From contig SSNU01000144.1 in the NCBI GenBank assembly GCA_012064415.1, positions 299,084 through 363,083 of the forward strand: a DNA stretch of 64,000 nt, read 5' to 3'. The stretch is from Gyrodactylus bullatarudis. Taxonomy: Eukaryota > Platyhelminthes > Monogenea > Gyrodactylidea > Gyrodactylidae. Positions 36,362-50,792 of this stretch are shown here, piece by piece (the stretch's first letter is position 1; each line of letters begins with the position of its first letter). A program made the position numbers and the translations under genes. The notes beneath the pieces were generated by a model that was not told where the DNA came from, searched no databases, and worked only from the letters and a program-made list of their open reading frames with translations.

Positions 36362-39300
36362 AGCTCCCTAAAGAACTACTTGGTTCAAAATTATAAAAAT
36401 AGTATCTTGAGTATCTAATAGATACCAACTATCTGCTGAAATTATAGCTCGAGAAAGTGTTGTATTAGACTGGTGGGACAATGGAACCTAATATGGGTTA
36501 ATAAATACTCAAATATTTGTGAAAAAGAATTTGAGTATTTGATGCAAAATGAGATTGATGGGGATAACGCATACAAGAAGAAGAATTATCAATTCAATTA
36601 TGATAATAATTCGTTTTTTTCTGTTATACTTGTGATTATCATTATTTCTTTTCGGTCTGCTAACCAATCTAGATTCTGGATTAATATGCAGGTGTATTCT
36701 TCTAGATTTTCAATAAAAGAGTGATTTTAACTGTATTGTATCTTAGTTATCCTCTAGAACTACAAATCACTATTATTATTTCAGTCATACATCTTCTGGA
36801 GGTAAATGAAAAGTCTACCGATAGTCCCAATTTTCAATCAAAACATGAAACGAAAAATTGTGAACTGAATACAGTCTCTATTTTTCACACCAACCCAACC
36901 AAAACTAGGAAACACACCCACATAGTAGACAGGCATCAGCAGTCGTCTTCTTCAAAGTTTGGATATAGGATTTCCTTTTTTGTAATCATGAGATTCAACA
37001 TTTCTTTTTCCCAGATATTAAACAATAAAACTATAAAGGGTTTGTTCATGATATTTATTAACATGAATTCCATTTTTTCACGAGACCAAATCTTTATTTT
37101 TTTCTCTCATGAAAACAAATGGATTTTAATTTTGCAAATAAGACTAAAGATTTCCATCCAATAAATTGTTGACTTTGGGATTTCCAAAGCAAATTGAACT
37201 ACATTTCTTGGTCAAATTATTGTGACTCATTTGATGGCTTCACAAATTACAAGTCGGATAACTCTGCATTGACCTTGATATAAACATTTCATAGAAATTA
37301 GCATAGAAATGTTATTTCTTCACAATCTTTTGGTAATGTTTAGTCTTGAATCAAGAGTGCTTCAATATATATCTAGATATCGGAATACAGTAAATATTAA
37401 TGATAATGCAGATAATTTTACGTCATCCATAAACAGGAGAGAGTTTAAAAGGTTAACTAATTTGTCATACATTGATTACAATTTAACATCATTTATATTA
37501 ATTTGAGTGATGCTTGAAATCATATTATAATATTTAGTTTCCGCAAAAATAAATCTGATTAAGAACTGAGTTAGAGACCTATCATCCAAGTCTTAGTTCA
37601 ACAATCAATAATATCAAATTCTTTTTGTATGACATGACCAGATATGAACCTCAAATGAAAATCAAAGTACTTTCAGAACTTAATTTCAGAAAAAACCTAT
37701 TTACAGGATCTCTTGAAAAACTTAATCATTTAACGTAAAAATATTCGAGTTTTGTCTCCAAAATTAGGCGTTATATTCACTCATGAACTTTACATCTTGG
37801 ACTGTAAATATGAAACTTTCTTTTAGATGTAGATCACACCACCCCCTCATGATTCTTCTTTCACAATGGTAGGTTATAAAGTTGAAATAATAACAACAAG
37901 GCCTGTACTCTTAAATCTGTCCAATTTTATAGTTATTATCATGAGATTTCTCTGCTTATGGTTATTAATCAAAGTGATATATCTGTTCAACAGGTCAAAT
38001 TATTCTTGGAGGACAATTCTCTGTGTACTTCAAAGGCTCATTTTCAGATCATTCAAAAGTTTTATTGTCAACAGATTTTATTTTTATCTTTTCTTGGCTC
38101 TAATTGATCTGAATTTGATTTCCATGAGATTATAGATGAATTTTATTCAAAAAATTAAAAGAGAAGGATGATAGTAGTTTCTGACAAAACTAAGTGTGAG
38201 ACTGTCAAAATTCTACTGCCTAAATCAAAACTATTGAAAAGTTTCAGAATAAAAACTGAAATTAAGCCATTGTCAGACAGAAAAAAATAATTTATAGAAT
38301 TAACTCAACTAATAGCTGATAAAATATGTCGAGACTTGGGGCTATTGATAGAATTCTCACCCATTGGTCTCCATTTAAAGAAGACGAGTCTCAGATCATA
38401 AAAACAGATATTTTAGAGACCCTTTATAAAAACAGAACTTAAAAAACAAAGGAAAATATCTAGAAGTCAACAAAAAGAATAAAAAGATTCCCATAGCTAT
38501 TAGAGAAATAACTAATTTAGTTTAAGTTTTATAAATTTGAAAATGTGTCAAATAAATCTATAACATTCTGTATCGATTTACAAAATTAAAAGACAACATC
38601 TCTATTGCTCTTCAACTTTTAGATTGAAAAGCGACAACAGTCATATAGTATTTAATATTAATTCATGTAGCTTAGCTAAAGAACTGGTTTGAAATTAGAA
38701 ATAAGTTTGATGAATGATCACTCTTCGAATTGATTCATCTTGGGTCATTTTTTAGAAAATTGAGATTACTTGTAGGAAACCGTTATTTTTCTCTTGATAT
38801 AAACGAGGCTATAGACAAAAGCTTGGTGATTATCGATTAACAAGAATGAAAGAAGAAATGTGCAATCAAGTAAACATTAGATTTATTCTTCACTTTAATT
38901 CAATGATGAAATATGAAGAATTTGACATTTTCATTTCTTACATTTCTCTTACGCTAGAAAAGATTTTTCCTGTTCTCTCTGTCTTAGTAACAAGGATATA
39001 TATATTCTAATGTAAATATACTAACGTAACATTACTTGATTCTTTGTGATAATTTGGTGCGAAAAAATAGTTGAGACAAATGGAGAGTTCATTTTCAAAT
39101 CTAAAGCTTTCACTATATATTTTGATGAAATCTAACTAAAGAAGATAATAAAAACTAATAGCAAAAACAAGTAGAAAATCGTCAACTGATGAAGTATCGT
39201 GATTATTTAAGCGAGTATCCTCAACAACTACTGGATTAAATCTCTATTCTACCTATTAACTCTTGTGATCTAATATCAACTAAATCGACACTTTTTTAGC

Positions 39301-42274
39301 AACATATCGAATGAATTTAACAGATTTTCATTTCGATGATTCTTCCCTTTTAATTGCTCACAAGAATAGGAACAGATTTCAGGGGATTTTACCTTGAAAA
39401 ATCTTTTTTTTCTTCTTCAAAATAAAGATGATTACATTATGAATTAAACGGTTTCTAAGAAGCAATATAGTTCTGGTAAAAGAACTAAAGGTCCAAAAGA
39501 ATTTACTAATTTCAGATAGAATGAAACTCACCCAAAGAGGTTTAGGTTTTAAGAATGATTTGTTGTTGGATGATGATACGGAGCACAAAAGGCATTTACA
39601 AGAATTATCCCTTGATTTGATCGTCTGATAATCTATCCTAAAATCTTTTAATCTTAATCTTTGTGGAGAAGATTTGCCAAACTAAATCGAGACTTTTTCG
39701 TAAAAGAAAATTTCGATGTTTCTTCATCATCTGCAAGGGAGAAAAAAGTTTGAATAAAAGTACAGTAAAACCAAAATTAACTGTTTCTCGTGATCTGATT
39801 GCCACCACATCGCATACAAACAAGAAAATGGGCATATTTTAAGCCAAATGATGAAAAATTCTAACTTTTATTCTAACTCTTATCTTTCCTTGAGTAATTC
39901 TCTCTCCCTCTCAGTCTTCTATTAGTACATATCTTTACTAATAATTTTGGATTTGTATGCACATGGAATGAGTATACTCAAATATTTTACGCATCAGGAA
40001 AAAGAAGAATAAGAGAAAAAAGAGAGATGGAACAGAAAAAATAATGATGCAATTGAAAAAAGAGGAAGCCAGAAGAGAAGTGTTTAACATCCCTTGAGGA
40101 AATTTCTCAAGAAATTTCTCATCACACATTACTTTTCTCTTATTTTTCACAGTTAATAGCTAAAGAGAGGGACATAAAAATAGTATGCAGTAACAGGTTA
40201 ATTAAATAAATATGACAAGGGATGAATAAATTTGTAATTGTTTTTAACAAGAACAGTGATAAGTTTTGAATAAAACTACTCTACGAATAATCAATCAGAT
40301 TATTCATTACACTTAAACTGGAATAATAGGAAATTATTATGATCAAGTCTTTTTTAATGTATATTTTCAAATCAAAATCACAAAGAGATACTACTGATGA
40401 ACCTTTGCCCCTCCTGCACCATGCCTAACAGATTTGAATTTTTCACTTTTAAAGTTTAAGAGATACTATCGAGCATAGCTCCTATAGCTGAGAGGTTTGA
40501 GGCAACGAATTCAAGTGAATTTTTAGCAGATTATTTTCATCTTTTTAGAAGTGTAATCTTAGCTGTAATGAATTTTTTATAGCAAAAATAAGACCGAAAA
40601 TTCGATAAAAAACAAAATCTAATAGCCAAGAATTTTCATTATCTTTGTATTTGAATCTGATGAAAATATTGTCACTATTTTAATAAGTATGAAAATTTTG
40701 CTAGACTGTATTCTCAAGTTAAAAAATGATTATGAAAAACTAAATCGAAATTTGTCTAATTTTTACTGTTTTTGATATTCAGTAACAAATATCTAGTAAT
40801 CTCTTCAAAACTTTATTTCTCAATTTTAGGAATACCTAACAGAGAAATTCTCGCTTCAAATATGAATAAAGACAGACTTGGATTAGAAAAATTAAGAGTA
40901 TCAAAAGTTTTCAATACAGAATAGTAAATAAGAAAAACAATTCATCCCTTTGTTTCTTGTTTGTGGGGGTGATCTTGAAAGGGGGTGAATTTGCAAGAAA
41001 TATTTTCATACTAAAAAATGGACAAAATATCACGTGTCTTGAAAGTTTCATTCCCTCACCCCAAATGACGATTTTTCTTGGGTGTAAATTAAAAAATGGG
41101 CCCTTTACCCGTTCAAAATGTTTCCACCTTACTCGAAGAATTTAATTTTCAATTGAGCAGAATCCCATCAATAGAAATAACGAAAGAAATTATCTTGGTG
41201 TAAACCAGTGAAAAAAGGCCTGGATAAGAGTCATTAAATAAGTAAAATAGAAGTCCGTGTACGAAAATAATAATATCCATAAAAGAAAGCGAATGACTAG
41301 AGAAGCTTTCCTTTCGAATGAAACATTTGAATTGAAATATTTCTTGAAAGAAATAACGATGACTCATCTAGGATTTTCGTCAACATAAATAAAGAAGATG
41401 AGATCAGGCAAAATAGCATTTTTCTCCCTTATTAGCAAATTTCCCAAATTCCCTTGATACATAATTCTGCATTACAATCAATTAGATTATTCGAAAGCAT
41501 AAGAAGAATTGTAGAATAATATACAGAATGTGGAAAATAAATATGTTACTTTTGGGAAATGCAGTTCAGCGCAGCAAGAGACAACAGAATAGAACTACTA
41601 TCAAAGGAATACAAATACACAAAATACGAAAGAAGAAGAAAACTAAGCTAAAAAATGAGAGAGAAGACGAATGAGGGACGATCATGATGAAACGAAATCA
41701 ATCAAACTCGATTTTTCTCTTTCTCTATATATGCCTTTCAGCTTTCTTTTTAGTTTACAATAACAAAAGACATATCTTTCCTTTGTTAAATCATAAATTA
41801 GAATTCAAGTTTTTCCCCTTTGATAAGTAATATTTTAAATTAGCTAACAATGTGGAAAAACGGGAACAGAATAAACAAAGATTGATCTTGAGAAGATGTC
41901 GGCATGTCTACATTGTTGGTATGCTGAAAAGATTCTAAACAAACTCCAGAATAATCAATATTCCTCCAAAACAAATTTCAATTCATGATGATGAGAATAA
42001 AGGAGGAAAAGAGCTGACTCTTTATTGATTTATCATAGATTTTTCGGCACGAGATACATGATTGAAAATTTATTACAATTAGACTTTTATTGGTCACTTG
42101 AATTTCTCAAATTAAAGAGAAACTCTTTTAATTGTAGTTTTCATCAAGATCTTTTGTTTCTCTGCCAGCTCGAAAGTTTGGTAAGAGGAATTGTGTTGTT
42201 TGAATGAGTTTTAAGATTTTTTAATAGTCCGTTCACTTAAATAAGTCATTTGAAAAAAAACTTTTTATCATTGA

Positions 42275-42547
42275 TTATCCCTTAAATAGAGTCCAAGGTC
42301 ACTGATCACTCTTGCTATACTAATTTAAAGGGAGTTGATTTTTCTCAAAAAAATAATTTTTGTTTAAAACGTTTTTTTGAAAAATTACTTCTCAGGGTCA
42401 TAGAAAAAAAAGACTCATTTTTTGATCAATAACTTCTAAACCAAAAATAATTCCGTTAAAACAACTGTAGATTAATCAACGTATTCACAAACCATAGGCT
42501 AGACAAAAGATTGAATGCGAATCATGTTAAAAAAATTAAAATTAACT
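42275..42547. mobile_element. Damaged family A MITE
   Basis: Starts TTATCCCTTAAATAGAGTCC, a mutated form of the family A left end. It then shares long blocks with 14187-14705, including AAAACGTTTT-TTGAAAA, GATCAATAACTT-T-AACCAAA, CAACTGTAGAT and TTCACAAACCAT. The right terminal repeat has decayed. It is shortened by an internal deletion relative to the intact 519-bp copy. Confidence 0.6.
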
Positions 42548-43038
42548 CGTAAAATGTGGATTGAGATCATTGAAATCTAATGTTCAAAATAATACATTTC
42601 AAGACCTTGAATCCTGATGCTATAGTTAAAATTTAATTTTTTTTATGGTTTTCAGAACAGAGGAAAAAGTATTTGAATACTTTTTGATGTTCCACTGATC
42701 ATAATTAGGCGAAAAATCCATCAACTCCCATCTTTTATCAAAAAAGCAAACTAACCGTGATGAAGATGGTACTTGTTATTTGTATTTTTTCTCTAAAAGA
42801 TATAGATAAATGAAAAATATAAAAGAGATATTATCATGGTGCATACACAGTTTGGTAAATCCAATGAAAAGTGTCTTTTTTCATAGTGAAAATGAGGGTA
42901 AAGTTAGTTTTACTAAATGATTAAAAATATATGCTTCTACTAAATGTTTTCCAACAGTAGTTAATCGATCGAATTGAGTCATATGCAGGAGGAGAATTGA
43001 TCTAGTTAAGAATTGTAACTTTAATAAATATCCATTAA

Positions 43039-43640
43039 ATGTGTGTCCATATTGAAATTTGAATTTTTCTGAAAAATATAGTCATTTTTCAAATTTCGAT
43101 TTGGGCCGAAATCCCATTTTTACGAACTTTGAGCTAAAATTTTTTTATTGATTTGAAAGTGGGAGGCTGATCGAAAGAGTTTTTTCAGGATCAAGATTTG
43201 CCAAGAAAATCAATTCAACTGAATCTGATTTTAGGCATAATCACATTATCGTTTGGGAGCGGAATTTCGATCATTTTCACTACTTGAAAATCAATGAAAT
43301 TTCGATAAATCAAAATCCCTCGAAAATGGGGTAACTGTCGGTAATTGACTGACGGTGCTAGTCAGCTTTCTTGTCTAATCTTGATCCTGAACCTCTTTTG
43401 ATCAACCTCCAACTTTCAAAAAAATTAAAATTTTTGGTTCAAAGTTCGAAAAATGGGATTTTGAAGCCAAAATGAATTTTGAGAAATGGCCATATTTTTC
43501 ATAAAAAGTGATTTTTTTCAGAATTTTTTTCTTCAATTGGTAAAAATGGGTAACATGAGTAGGATTCCAAAAAATTTGAATTCTTGATGAAAATATCGAA
43601 ATTTCTGTAAAATTCATAGATTCCCAACTTCATATCAACC
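43039..43640. repeat. Inverted pair of family B repeats
   Basis: The left arm (about 43080-43198, minus orientation) and right arm (about 43378-43490, plus orientation) are reverse complements at roughly 80 percent by eye, sharing GATCAAGATT, AACTTTGA and ATCCCATTTTT. About 180 bp separate them. The right arm continues to about 43640 with the blocks seen at 5066-5350 (ATTCCAAAAAATTTGAATTC, TTGATGAAAATATCGAAATT). It could form a long hairpin RNA if transcribed. Confidence 0.6.
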
Positions 43641-46600
43641 AACTTTAGTTTTGATATACTTATTTTAGTCCTTTTTCAGAAAAAAGTTAAATTTCAAATC
43701 ACCAAGGACCACACTTTGCTCTAAGAATATTCAACAGGAAAAGTAAAATCCTGTATTACATGTAGGTTAGCGTTGATCAAATTGGGAATCCCATGTTGGA
43801 GAAAATTAATTTTATCTTAATGACGATAGTGTTGAGTCATTCAATTCATGAGTGTAAGAAATTCCCCAAAATCTGCGTAGAAAAAAATCACATTTGAGTA
43901 GGAAATAAAAAACTCTTGAATTAGATAGATGAGCTAGATTATATGCGAGAGATATGCAAGAGTTTGATTGTATTTGATCTAATGAGATGACTCATGGAAT
44001 GAATATTTCCAGTTAGAGGGAAATGTAGTTACAAGAGAATACTAGAGTTACTCTATTTCTTTTAAGCAAATAAAAAGCAGTAGTAATGAAACAAAATGAG
44101 TGATTGTTTAAATAATTAAAGTCATGAGTAATTCCACGGGAGATTATCTCCATTACTCTTCATGTGATGGGGAGAGTCAGTAAATTTTAATAAGTGTGTA
44201 ATTTAGTTGGATAAATGTCAGATGAGGAGAATTACACTAAGTTTGGGATCATGAATTCACAAGTTTATCGAAAGAGTCATGATGACACTATCTTTTCAGT
44301 CAGTATTTCTATTCTAGATTCGAGAAGAGTGCTTCATATTTTTTTTAATTAGTAAAAAGATTGAATTTATATTTCTCAAAGGCTCATCAGAAGTATCTCT
44401 TTGTAAATGATAAACGTTAAAATTTGAATGACAATAATCATTTAGAAATTTTTGAAAGAAATAGTCAAATTTAAAGAAAACTAGAATAAATGTAAGCTGA
44501 AAAAAAACACCAAAACTATCCAATAAATAGTGCTCCTGACTTCAATTTAAAATGACACAATACAATTTCCAAAATCATTGTTAGCATGTAGGAAGAAAAT
44601 AAGACGAATAATTTAATTTCTCAACAGTAATACTTATTAAAGGATATGATTTTGTTTAGAAATCGATTAAAATAGGATTAGAGTAATCATGGACAATCAG
44701 TTTTACGGAAATTTCCAGATGGAAAGTTTCTTGTATGAAATTTTCCTAAAGAGTTTATATGAAAATAGACAAGGAAATCTTTCATAAATTCTTGCTATCA
44801 CGGGAGATAGTAGTTTGAGACTTAGAAACATGATTCTATTTGTCGATTACAATGTGGAAATTTTTTTAGACATTAGCAGAGTGTGGCCTAAAGAATATAA
44901 CTTGATGGATGTATTAATAACTTGTGACCAAACTTGGCCAGCAGGTTAAATGATTTTATTTCCTATGAACTGTTTTAATTCTATATTTTCGTAAATGTGG
45001 TTCTCAATTCACGAATCTATTTAATTACTCAATGATTAGAGTACGATAACTACGAAAATACATCATAAAAAGAAAGTTTTAATACTAAGTAAATAATATT
45101 AATAAAGGTAGATTTCATTGGACCAACATTTTACCAAAGCCTCACTACTGAGATAATCAATCACCGTCTTCAGTGGATTAAACCTTGTTTAATTTTATTC
45201 CGAGCAATCCTGGAGGTCCAGATCTGAAAAATAAAATAAAACTGTGAAATTAATTTAATTTTTAAACTAATGTGCAGCACCCATAAAAAGATTATCTACA
45301 ATTATTTCGTTATAAGTGGCTAGGTAAAATATCCCAAAGGTTCGTACTTATTCTTAGATTGTGGCAAACTTACGAGTCCAAAAGAGGACGAAACGTGCGT
45401 ATATTTCTCCCAAAGATGTATACTTGGATTATTTATAAATACTCTGAGATTTTCTTTCGTAATAGGATGCATTTACGACATAGAATCATCCATTACTGAA
45501 TAAGACGAACCTGTGGGATACATAACCCAAGCACCTAGAACGAAATGATTGAGATAATAATAATATTTTCCAGATCTAGATTGTTAGGAAAAAATTAAAA
45601 AGGAGTCAGATTACAAGCGTCTCATGGACTGAAGAAGGTGTTTGAATACTTTTATTTCAAATTCTATTATGGATCAATACAAAAACATTAGCCTCCACAA
45701 ACAAGTAAGCAAGTATAGAAGAAATTAATAGTTATTAAGACACCTCACAATACTACAGACGAGAATCGAAACTGGTTTTTGAACATGTGAATCAGTTACG
45801 ATAAACAGAGTATTCTCAACAAAGATAACCAATCAGATCTCTCTAGAAATTTCATAGTTTAATTTAAATTTACGAAATTTAAACAATCTTATTTGTTTCT
45901 TATTAAATACCGATTAGTTCCTCTATATTTGCTAATGACCTTTATTTTGCCTGGATTATTGCTTAGAGGAACGAGTAAATATTGAAAAAATATAATTTTA
46001 AGAGGTTGGACAGGGGAACTATGGGAACACAGCGATTCGTCAATCAAATCAAAAATGATTGTCTTGTTATCCATTATCGATGCTTTTCAAAATAAATTGT
46101 TGAAGAGGAAAAGGAGGTCAGCCGAACTGAACAGGGATAAAAGTAGAGATAAGATAGAAATAGGATAAAGAACAAACTCTAAACTGAACCAAAAGCATTA
46201 TTATTACTCTGTGTGTACTTTAAGCAATTGAAATATAAAGATATTGTAATAAATTGCAAAAGAGATAGAGTTAGCATATGAAATTGATGCCAGAATCAAC
46301 TGGGAACAGGGTGGAGGGTATTCCGATTGTCTGGAGTTAAAGCCAGTCAATCAATCACTCTCAGTGGATTTAAAAATTTCTTTTACAGTCGAATTTTACA
46401 CTTGATCTACGACTGAGCTTAAGAAGGTGAAAGAGGAAATACAGAAATCTTGAAGCTTTTATCCATAGATTAATTTAAGATTCAATTCTGGATCAATTAG
46501 CACAACGTCTTTCTCATGAGAAGTTTGATGATTTTTCAGTAGGAACATTTTATCATTTATTGTACACATCTGAGATTATTTAGTTAGGAATTGAAAATAA

Positions 46601-49600
46601 ATTTATTTAGATAATAAATAAATCTTGAAACTTTCAGAGAGAGGGAATGAATTTTGAAGAATGGACTTTAAAAGTAGTTCATATAAACCAAAAATGGACC
46701 TATAATGGGTAAATTTGATGTTGACGAAAAATAAAGTCATTACAAGGATGAATAAATCGCTTCAATCATAATATACATAGGACAGATATTCAACCCAATT
46801 CATAAATCACAAAGTTTATTCATAAAAAGAGCTACTTATTCATTTTCTAGAGTGTTGCTCCGACCAAAAAGATTGCTTGTGAATGTTTAAGAGGAAAAAA
46901 ATGTTACCGAGTTCAGATTTATTTGAAAAAAATCAACTTTTACAAACTTTCAACAATTCATTCAAAAAATCATAAAAACAATTTTAAAGAAGAAACGATT
47001 GGATTATTAGATCATCAAATTAAAGATTTTTATGTCAGTGCTAAAAATAATCTAGAATTTCTTCTTCTATTGAGATCAATGTGATCCGTTTTTGATGCTT
47101 TTTTCCACTTCAGCAAAAAAAATAATTTTATACACATTTCTCTTTCTCAGAATGCATGTCTTATAAGAACTATATTGAGAAAAAAATAATGATAATCTTT
47201 CTCTCGGGTAAAAGTAGTAACGAAGGAAGCCATGTGATACCCAGGAATAATATCACAACAACACTAATATCATACATTGCCATGTATACCCTGAAGTTTG
47301 AGGGGTGAACAACACTAAACAATGTAATACAGGCCTAGATCAACTTGGAGATCCCGTGTTCTTTCACATTTTATTGAGAGAGATCATTTAATGGCAATGT
47401 TATAAGAAAACTAAATGTATGGGATAATAATTACTTGACGGGAAATTTTCTTAATGCACGTTTATTACAAGCCCGAGGATGACATCGAAGCTGTTATCAT
47501 ACATATTTCCCCAAATTTATTTGATAAACTTTGTTTGAGGAGAACAAAAACTTTTTTTCTAGTCAATTGAAGTAAAGTAGTTTTTCAAAAACAATATCTT
47601 TTTCGGTGTTGTTGGCATAACTAATCAATAATACTGGAAGAAATAGAGAAAAAATTCTAGAGAAACGGATTAATGTGTAAAATTTAACTCAGTTTTCGAA
47701 TCTGCTTCTGAAAATTTTCAAAGTTGTTCAGTTTTAGCGCAATTTGTAAAAACAAAAAAATTTCATAACCAGGAATTAAATAAGCCAATTTTTCGACTTG
47801 ATCCTTAGACATTTCAAAAATAAATTTGGTATCATTCGAAAGAGCATAACATCTGGATAGTCATAATTCTGAATGTACTAACTATTCATTAAGTAGTAAT
47901 TATTCTAATTTTGCATCAAAAAACCTTTACCTTGAGTCTTTTACCGTTCAATGAAATTTGCTTCTCTATCATGTGAGTAAAAACCTGATCGCATTCACAA
48001 AATATAAATAATAATTGTGATCTCCTTGCCAACTAAAATCAGATGACGTTTAATGCGAAATGCAATGTGGGGATCAAGTTGGCGTGAAAAAATTAACAAG
48101 ATCTTGGATGGGGAGGGGGGAAATGAATATTCCGAATGAAGGAATCTTATCCAAAAATTCATGCTGGATATGCTGATAAATAATCCTTATTAATGAGACA
48201 AATAAAAGGATAAAAACGAATGTGGTCAAGAAAAGTTTCTGGTAAAGTAGAAAATAAAATCATTGATCGAGGCAGCAGAAAAGGGGAAATGTAGTTGAAT
48301 TTTTTCTGCATATATAGGGGTAGAAGTTAGTCTTAATTCACAAAATTTTATACATATTCTGATCACATGGCAAGTTATATCTCTTTTTCCCCTTTCTGGC
48401 TCGAAATCTATTTAGGCCTATTTCCAAACGCAATCATATTCTTATACATCGGAATGACCTACTTTCACTTGATCTTATACAACCCTCGAAGGTGTGATTT
48501 TGTTACATTTTTGTTAAAGATTTCTTCATCAAACGTTTCTAGTTAAGAATTTATGCATGAAAATTTGATCAGAACATAAAAAAATCTTTTTCTGTGAGAT
48601 AAAAAATGTAATGGTCCAGCTCTGAAACGAACTTAAATTAAAAATGGATATGCTTCAACTAGAAGAATTCATCCGGTACAAATCTAATGTGAATTTTAAC
48701 TTTGTTTTGACTGAATTTCTGTTATCAATGAAATTGAATTTATGAAAAAATCTGATCCAAAACAATTCTAACTATCGTTCAATTTAATATTTTGCTTGGG
48801 ATCGAGATTTAACCAGCTATGGAGAGAGATTGTAAAATTTTAGAATTTGTGATTTCTCATCAACAGAGCTACACTCAAAAGTTTTAGAAACTGTAATTTT
48901 TTGCATTTTTTGTAATTTTTTAGTAACTTTTTAAAGGAGGAGATAGATAATTTTCACGGTTAAGAAAGCATACAAATTTGATTTTTAATTGAAAAATTGG
49001 AAATGAAATTGCTTTGAATAACTTATCATATTCTTAAACGATATGGAGTAATGATTGTTGATTGAAGAGAATGGCCCGTTTCAGCAAGAGATAAATAATA
49101 TAAAATACTGAAATTTTAAGAAGGGCAGAAAACGTCAAAGTCTTAGTGGACAGCCAACGATGGATAGATACGTTAAGAGGAATCAATGATTCTGGAGGCA
49201 AACAACCAATCCCTCCTTCCCCCTTTATTGTGCTCAAATCCGATTGAACCAATCAGAGGATTTTATTAAACATTTTATCAGGTTTAAAATATATCTAGCC
49301 GGTGTAAGAGTCTGATGAGAGTGTCTTCTGAATCCTCACAATGAGTTCTTCATTGGAAACAGATGAAATTTGTCTATTGAAATGAAGTTTTAGATAGAAG
49401 AAAGATATCTCATTCATAATTATTACATGCAGGCTAGGATATAATAATCAACTCTGGACTAAGAGATTTTGGACCTAGAATGGTCTGAGCTGATAGAACG
49501 GTTTTAAGACTGTTTCAGCTACCTATGCTTGCCATACATGTTTGGATTGTTTCATTATTGGCTTAGATGCTTGTTGAGTATTTCGTCTTTAAGCACCGAA

Positions 49601-49622
49601 TTAGTGATATATTATTAATAAT

Positions 49623-50085
49623 TAGAGCCTCAAAAAATAATACCTAAAATTAATTTTTTAAGATCTAAAAAAATTGAAAAGTACTATTTTTCGATTTTAA
49701 TACTTCATCGTTAATTTACAACAAATATCTTACACGAACTACTTATAAGTAAACAGAATAAAAATTCGAAAAACAAATTAATGTTGAAATTAATCTAAAA
49801 CAACGAGATAATATCCAAATTACTACCTCCAAGGCTATTTTTGAGCTTAGCAAGTTGTTAGACAATGAAAATCATCTCTCTACCTCAAAAATGAGAATTG
49901 AGTTGATTGATAGGGATGAAATAAAATGCTTTAATAAAGTATTATTTTAATACCTTTTCTTCAAAATAATACATTTTAAGACCTTATAACTTTGAACCCT
50001 GAAGACAATTATTAGTTTAAAATGGTTTTCATAACAGAGGGAATAGCTGGTTAAAATAAGCATTTTAATACTTTTTGAGGCTCTA
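49623..50085. mobile_element. hAT-like MITE (in duplication copy 1)
   Basis: The left end reads TAGAGCCTCAAAAAATAATA and the right end, read inward, TAGAGCCTCAAAAAGTATTA. The first 14 bases are identical. Both sides are flanked by the 8-bp duplication TTAATAAT (49615-49622 and 50086-50093), the size typical of hAT. The element is 463 bp with no transposase. An internal block (ACATTTTAAGACCTT ... ATGGTTTTCATAACAGAGG) recurs at about 42575-42690. Confidence 0.8.
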
Positions 50086-50356
50086 TTAATAATAATTTAT
50101 TATCAAGAATGATAATAAAAGACTATAGCTCTCATTCTTTGTCTTCAGAATGAAAACTAAATAAGTAATAAAATAATATTGCTTTGTTTAACAGAAATAT
50201 CAAATGAGTTGGAAGATCCGCATTGCATTGCATTGTAGCAATCAAGGCTTAAGACTTTCTAATTTAGCTCCTTATATATTGAGTTGATAAAGCATTATCA
50301 ATCAATTAATTGTTTCCAGATACTTGTAATTGTTCAAGGCAATGCAATTCGGGTCC

Positions 50357-50792
50357 CTAGTCGCCAGCTTCAGAACATTGCTTCAGATCTTGAAATTTTT
50401 GTTTCATATATTCTTGTACTCTAGGATTTTTGATTTGAGAATTTCTAATATATCTTGAGCTTTTTCAATAAAAGTCTCTATTATTTTTAAAATCGCTACA
50501 GGAACTTTGCAAGATAAGTATTTCTCCATAAGTGTGGTCATTTCAGGAATTCCCATTTCTTCATTTGGTTCAAGTCCTTGGAGCTCACGTCCACAAACTC
50601 CAGACTGGTTCAATAAATGAATGTATAGGTTTATAAAATCTTGACAAGAATCTAGATCTGGTTTTTCTGCATCTCTATTATAATGTACTTGATAAATGTA
50701 ATCACTTATCTGTTTTTGTTCCGTTTTATCAAAAAAATTATTATCAAAAAATATTTATCATATTAGTGAAACCATTTTCTAGCTCAATAAAT
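50357..50792 (-). pseudogene. Broken coding fragment, truncated by the duplication junction
   Basis: Minus-strand fragment matching 56346-56781 in the second copy. It keeps the 69-codon frame at 50613-50404 (MNQSGVCGRELQGLEPNEEM at its start) and part of the upstream frame. It is cut off at the junction near 50792, where copy 2 of the repeat begins. See the longer copy for the description. Confidence 0.55.

Larger units (their letters stand above)
30214..44803. other. Gene-poor 14.6-kb region downstream of M6
   Basis: Apart from possible M6 3' UTR I find no complete gene. It holds simple repeats, a short coding-like fragment at 35539-35718 (minus), a fold-back at 36179-36361, a damaged family A element at 42275-42547, a hAT-like fragment at about 42575-42700 and an inverted pair of family B repeats at 43039-43640. 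Remaining open frames up to 147 codons are low-complexity and show no domain. Confidence 0.6.
44804..50792 (+). repeat. 5989-bp tandem duplication, copy 1
   Basis: Sequence from GAGATAG at 44804 recurs 5989 bp later and continues to the junction near 50792. Offsets are constant across the unit (for example 45889/51878, 49034/55023 and 50404/56393), and the stretches I compared, including homopolymers, match. The only difference I saw is T at 44811 versus A at 50800. The unit is AT-rich without a complete gene. It contains a hAT-like MITE and part of a broken coding fragment. Confidence 0.92.

Noticed and set aside
36156..36428. 90-codon minus-strand frame
   Set aside because: Translated straight through a 51-bp inverted repeat; the Ser/Tyr/Cys-rich protein is a by-product of the fold-back.
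36721..37164. 147-codon plus-strand frame, the longest in the gene-poor region
   Set aside because: Ile/Phe/Asn-rich with no recognisable domain and no splice structure; fits chance in AT-rich DNA.
45150..46500. Possible ancient internal tandem copies within the 6-kb unit (shared AATCAATCAC and CAGTGGATT blocks)
   Set aside because: Only short, scattered matches; could be chance in AT-rich sequence without an alignment score.
49034..49252. 72-codon minus-strand frame (repeated at 55023-55241) as a gene
   Set aside because: No start context, domain or neighbouring exon. The end is Ile/Leu-rich noise, and the duplicate copy adds no evidence because the whole 6 kb is duplicated.
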